Origin: Pseudomonadota bacterium | GTDB taxonomy: Bacteria > Myxococcota_A > UBA796 > CAJQPC01 | Direction: 5' to 3' | Length of the DNA stretch: 39,743 nt | Assembly: GCA_024228935.1 (NCBI GenBank) | Contig: JAAESX010000112.1 | Span: forward strand, 1 to 39,743 | In this document: piece after piece, positions 39,317-39,743 of the stretch | Position numbering within the stretch: position 1 is the first letter of the stretch | Layout of the letters: each line of letters opens with the position of its first letter | The notes under the pieces: model-generated | Databases searched by the model: none | What the model was told of the DNA's origin: nothing | Seen by the model: the letters and a program-made list of their open reading frames with translations, nothing else | Translations under genes and position numbers: made by a program

Positions 39317-39743
39317 ATGCTATATCGCCGAGGCATGTGGATCCTCCTCTCGGGAGCCTCCTGGGCCTTCGCGCCCGTCTCCTTTTCGGCTGGGGTCGGG
39401 ACGACCCAGAGCTCGACGTCTCTCGGCGTGCACCAGGATCTGGTGGAGGCTGCAGACGGAGGCGTGCTGGAGGTCGGACGTGGCGAAGGCCTCTGGTTCG
39501 CGGGCGAGCTGGCGGTCCGCCTCCCACTTGGTTCCCGCTGGGAACTGAGTGCTGGCGTGGGCTCGTGGGCGCAGCGGACGAGCCTGCCGATGGCGTCGAT
39601 TCACGACGGCGAGGAGCCCCCCCCGGGTCGCGCTGGGCGACATCGACGCGGCCCTGGTGCAGATCGGCCCGCGAGTGGGACTGCACGCTCGTGGGCCGTG
39701 GCTGCTCCCCTGGCTCGGCATCTACGCCTCGGCCGAGGCGGGC
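39317..39743 (+). CDS. Outer-membrane beta-barrel-like protein, frameshifted at a C8 tract and cut by window edge
   Basis: The start is ATG 39317 (MLYRRGMWILLSGASWAFA gives a normal signal peptide) or ATG 39335, which would give a short uncharged one. Sequence up to the C tract is typical of small outer-membrane beta-barrels ('VSFSAGVGTTQSSTSLGV', 'LWFAGELAVRLPLGSRWELS'). With the eight Cs as given, translation turns to Arg/Gly-rich sequence (GRAGRHRRGPGADRPASG). With seven Cs it continues as RVALGDIDAALVQIGPRVGL, then GPWLLPWLGIYASAEAG, natural strand-like sequence to the window end. So the gene appears to be out of frame here, by phase variation, mutation or sequencing error. No stop is reached in the window in either frame. 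Confidence 0.6.
   Translation, partial: MLYRRGMWILLSGASWAFAPVSFSAGVGTTQSSTSLGVHQDLVEAADGGVLEVGRGEGLWFAGELAVRLPLGSRWELSAGVGSWAQRTSLPMASIHDGEEPPPGRAGRHRRGPGADRPASGTARSWAVAAPLARHLRLGRGG
39617..39624. repeat. C8 homopolymer at the apparent frameshift
   Basis: GAGGAG is followed by eight C and then GGGTCGCG. This run sits exactly where the beta-barrel coding frame is lost, and removal of one C restores it. Runs of this length are prone to polymerase slippage and to base-calling error. Confidence 0.9.

Overview
The window is a gene-dense, roughly 70% GC chromosomal segment. Several features suggest a flagellated myxobacterium-like organism (Myxococcota or a close 'deltaproteobacterial' relative): an ImuA/ImuB/DnaE2 mutagenesis cassette, Asp-rich MopE-type calcium-binding repeats, a 'DGxxDxGEDCDDGN' Cys-rich repeat, a MYXO-CTERM-like tail on a subtilase, a sigma-54-type promoter, and many secreted lipoproteins of unknown function. 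This assignment is inferred from gene content and was not tested by phylogeny. I see no tRNA, rRNA, CRISPR array, insertion sequence or prophage. No gene-free stretch exceeds 300 bases.

Layout. 1-1136 (-): FetA/FetB-type ABC exporter, the permease cut by the window edge. 1162-4846 (+): a sigma-54-like promoter, then a two-gene operon for a transglutaminase-like lipoprotein carrying an inserted ComEA-like helix-hairpin-helix domain and for a BIG_2/CARDB surface lipoprotein. 4850-8671 (-): a 1273-residue secreted protein with 13 MopE-type repeats and a beta-helix. 8766-14373 (+): an SOS mutagenesis operon (LexA box, imuA, a 59-residue membrane microprotein, a second LexA-like box, imuB, dnaE2). 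14487-17053 (+): a J-domain protein coupled to an FAD amine/amino-acid oxidase. 17068-18713 (-): two lipoproteins. 18737-20380 (+): the MYXO-CTERM-like subtilase. 20383-27845 (-): fliF-fliG-fliH-fliI running without a gap into a lipoprotein and a TonB-dependent receptor, with a sigma-28-like promoter upstream of fliF. 28057-29226 (+): a small helical protein, a DksA-like protein with a broken zinc finger, and an overlapping ArsR/DUF2087 regulator. 29260-32108 (-): GMC oxidoreductase plus OPA-family transporter. 32152-35005: a divergent pair, a CILP/FAM171-like lipoprotein and a C-type-lectin lipoprotein. 35008-38093 (-): a lipid kinase coupled to a membrane protein with about five bPH_2 domains. 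38144-39743: two divergent envelope genes, one containing a decanucleotide repeat tract and the other a C8 tract with an apparent frameshift.

Themes. Most of the window codes for the cell envelope and secreted surface (about eleven exported proteins), DNA-damage mutagenesis and motility. The most unusual items are the probable slipped-strand switch pair at the right end, the HhH-transglutaminase fusion behind a sigma-54 promoter, the microprotein inside the SOS mutasome operon, and exported proteins whose signal peptides are very short and lack positive charge.
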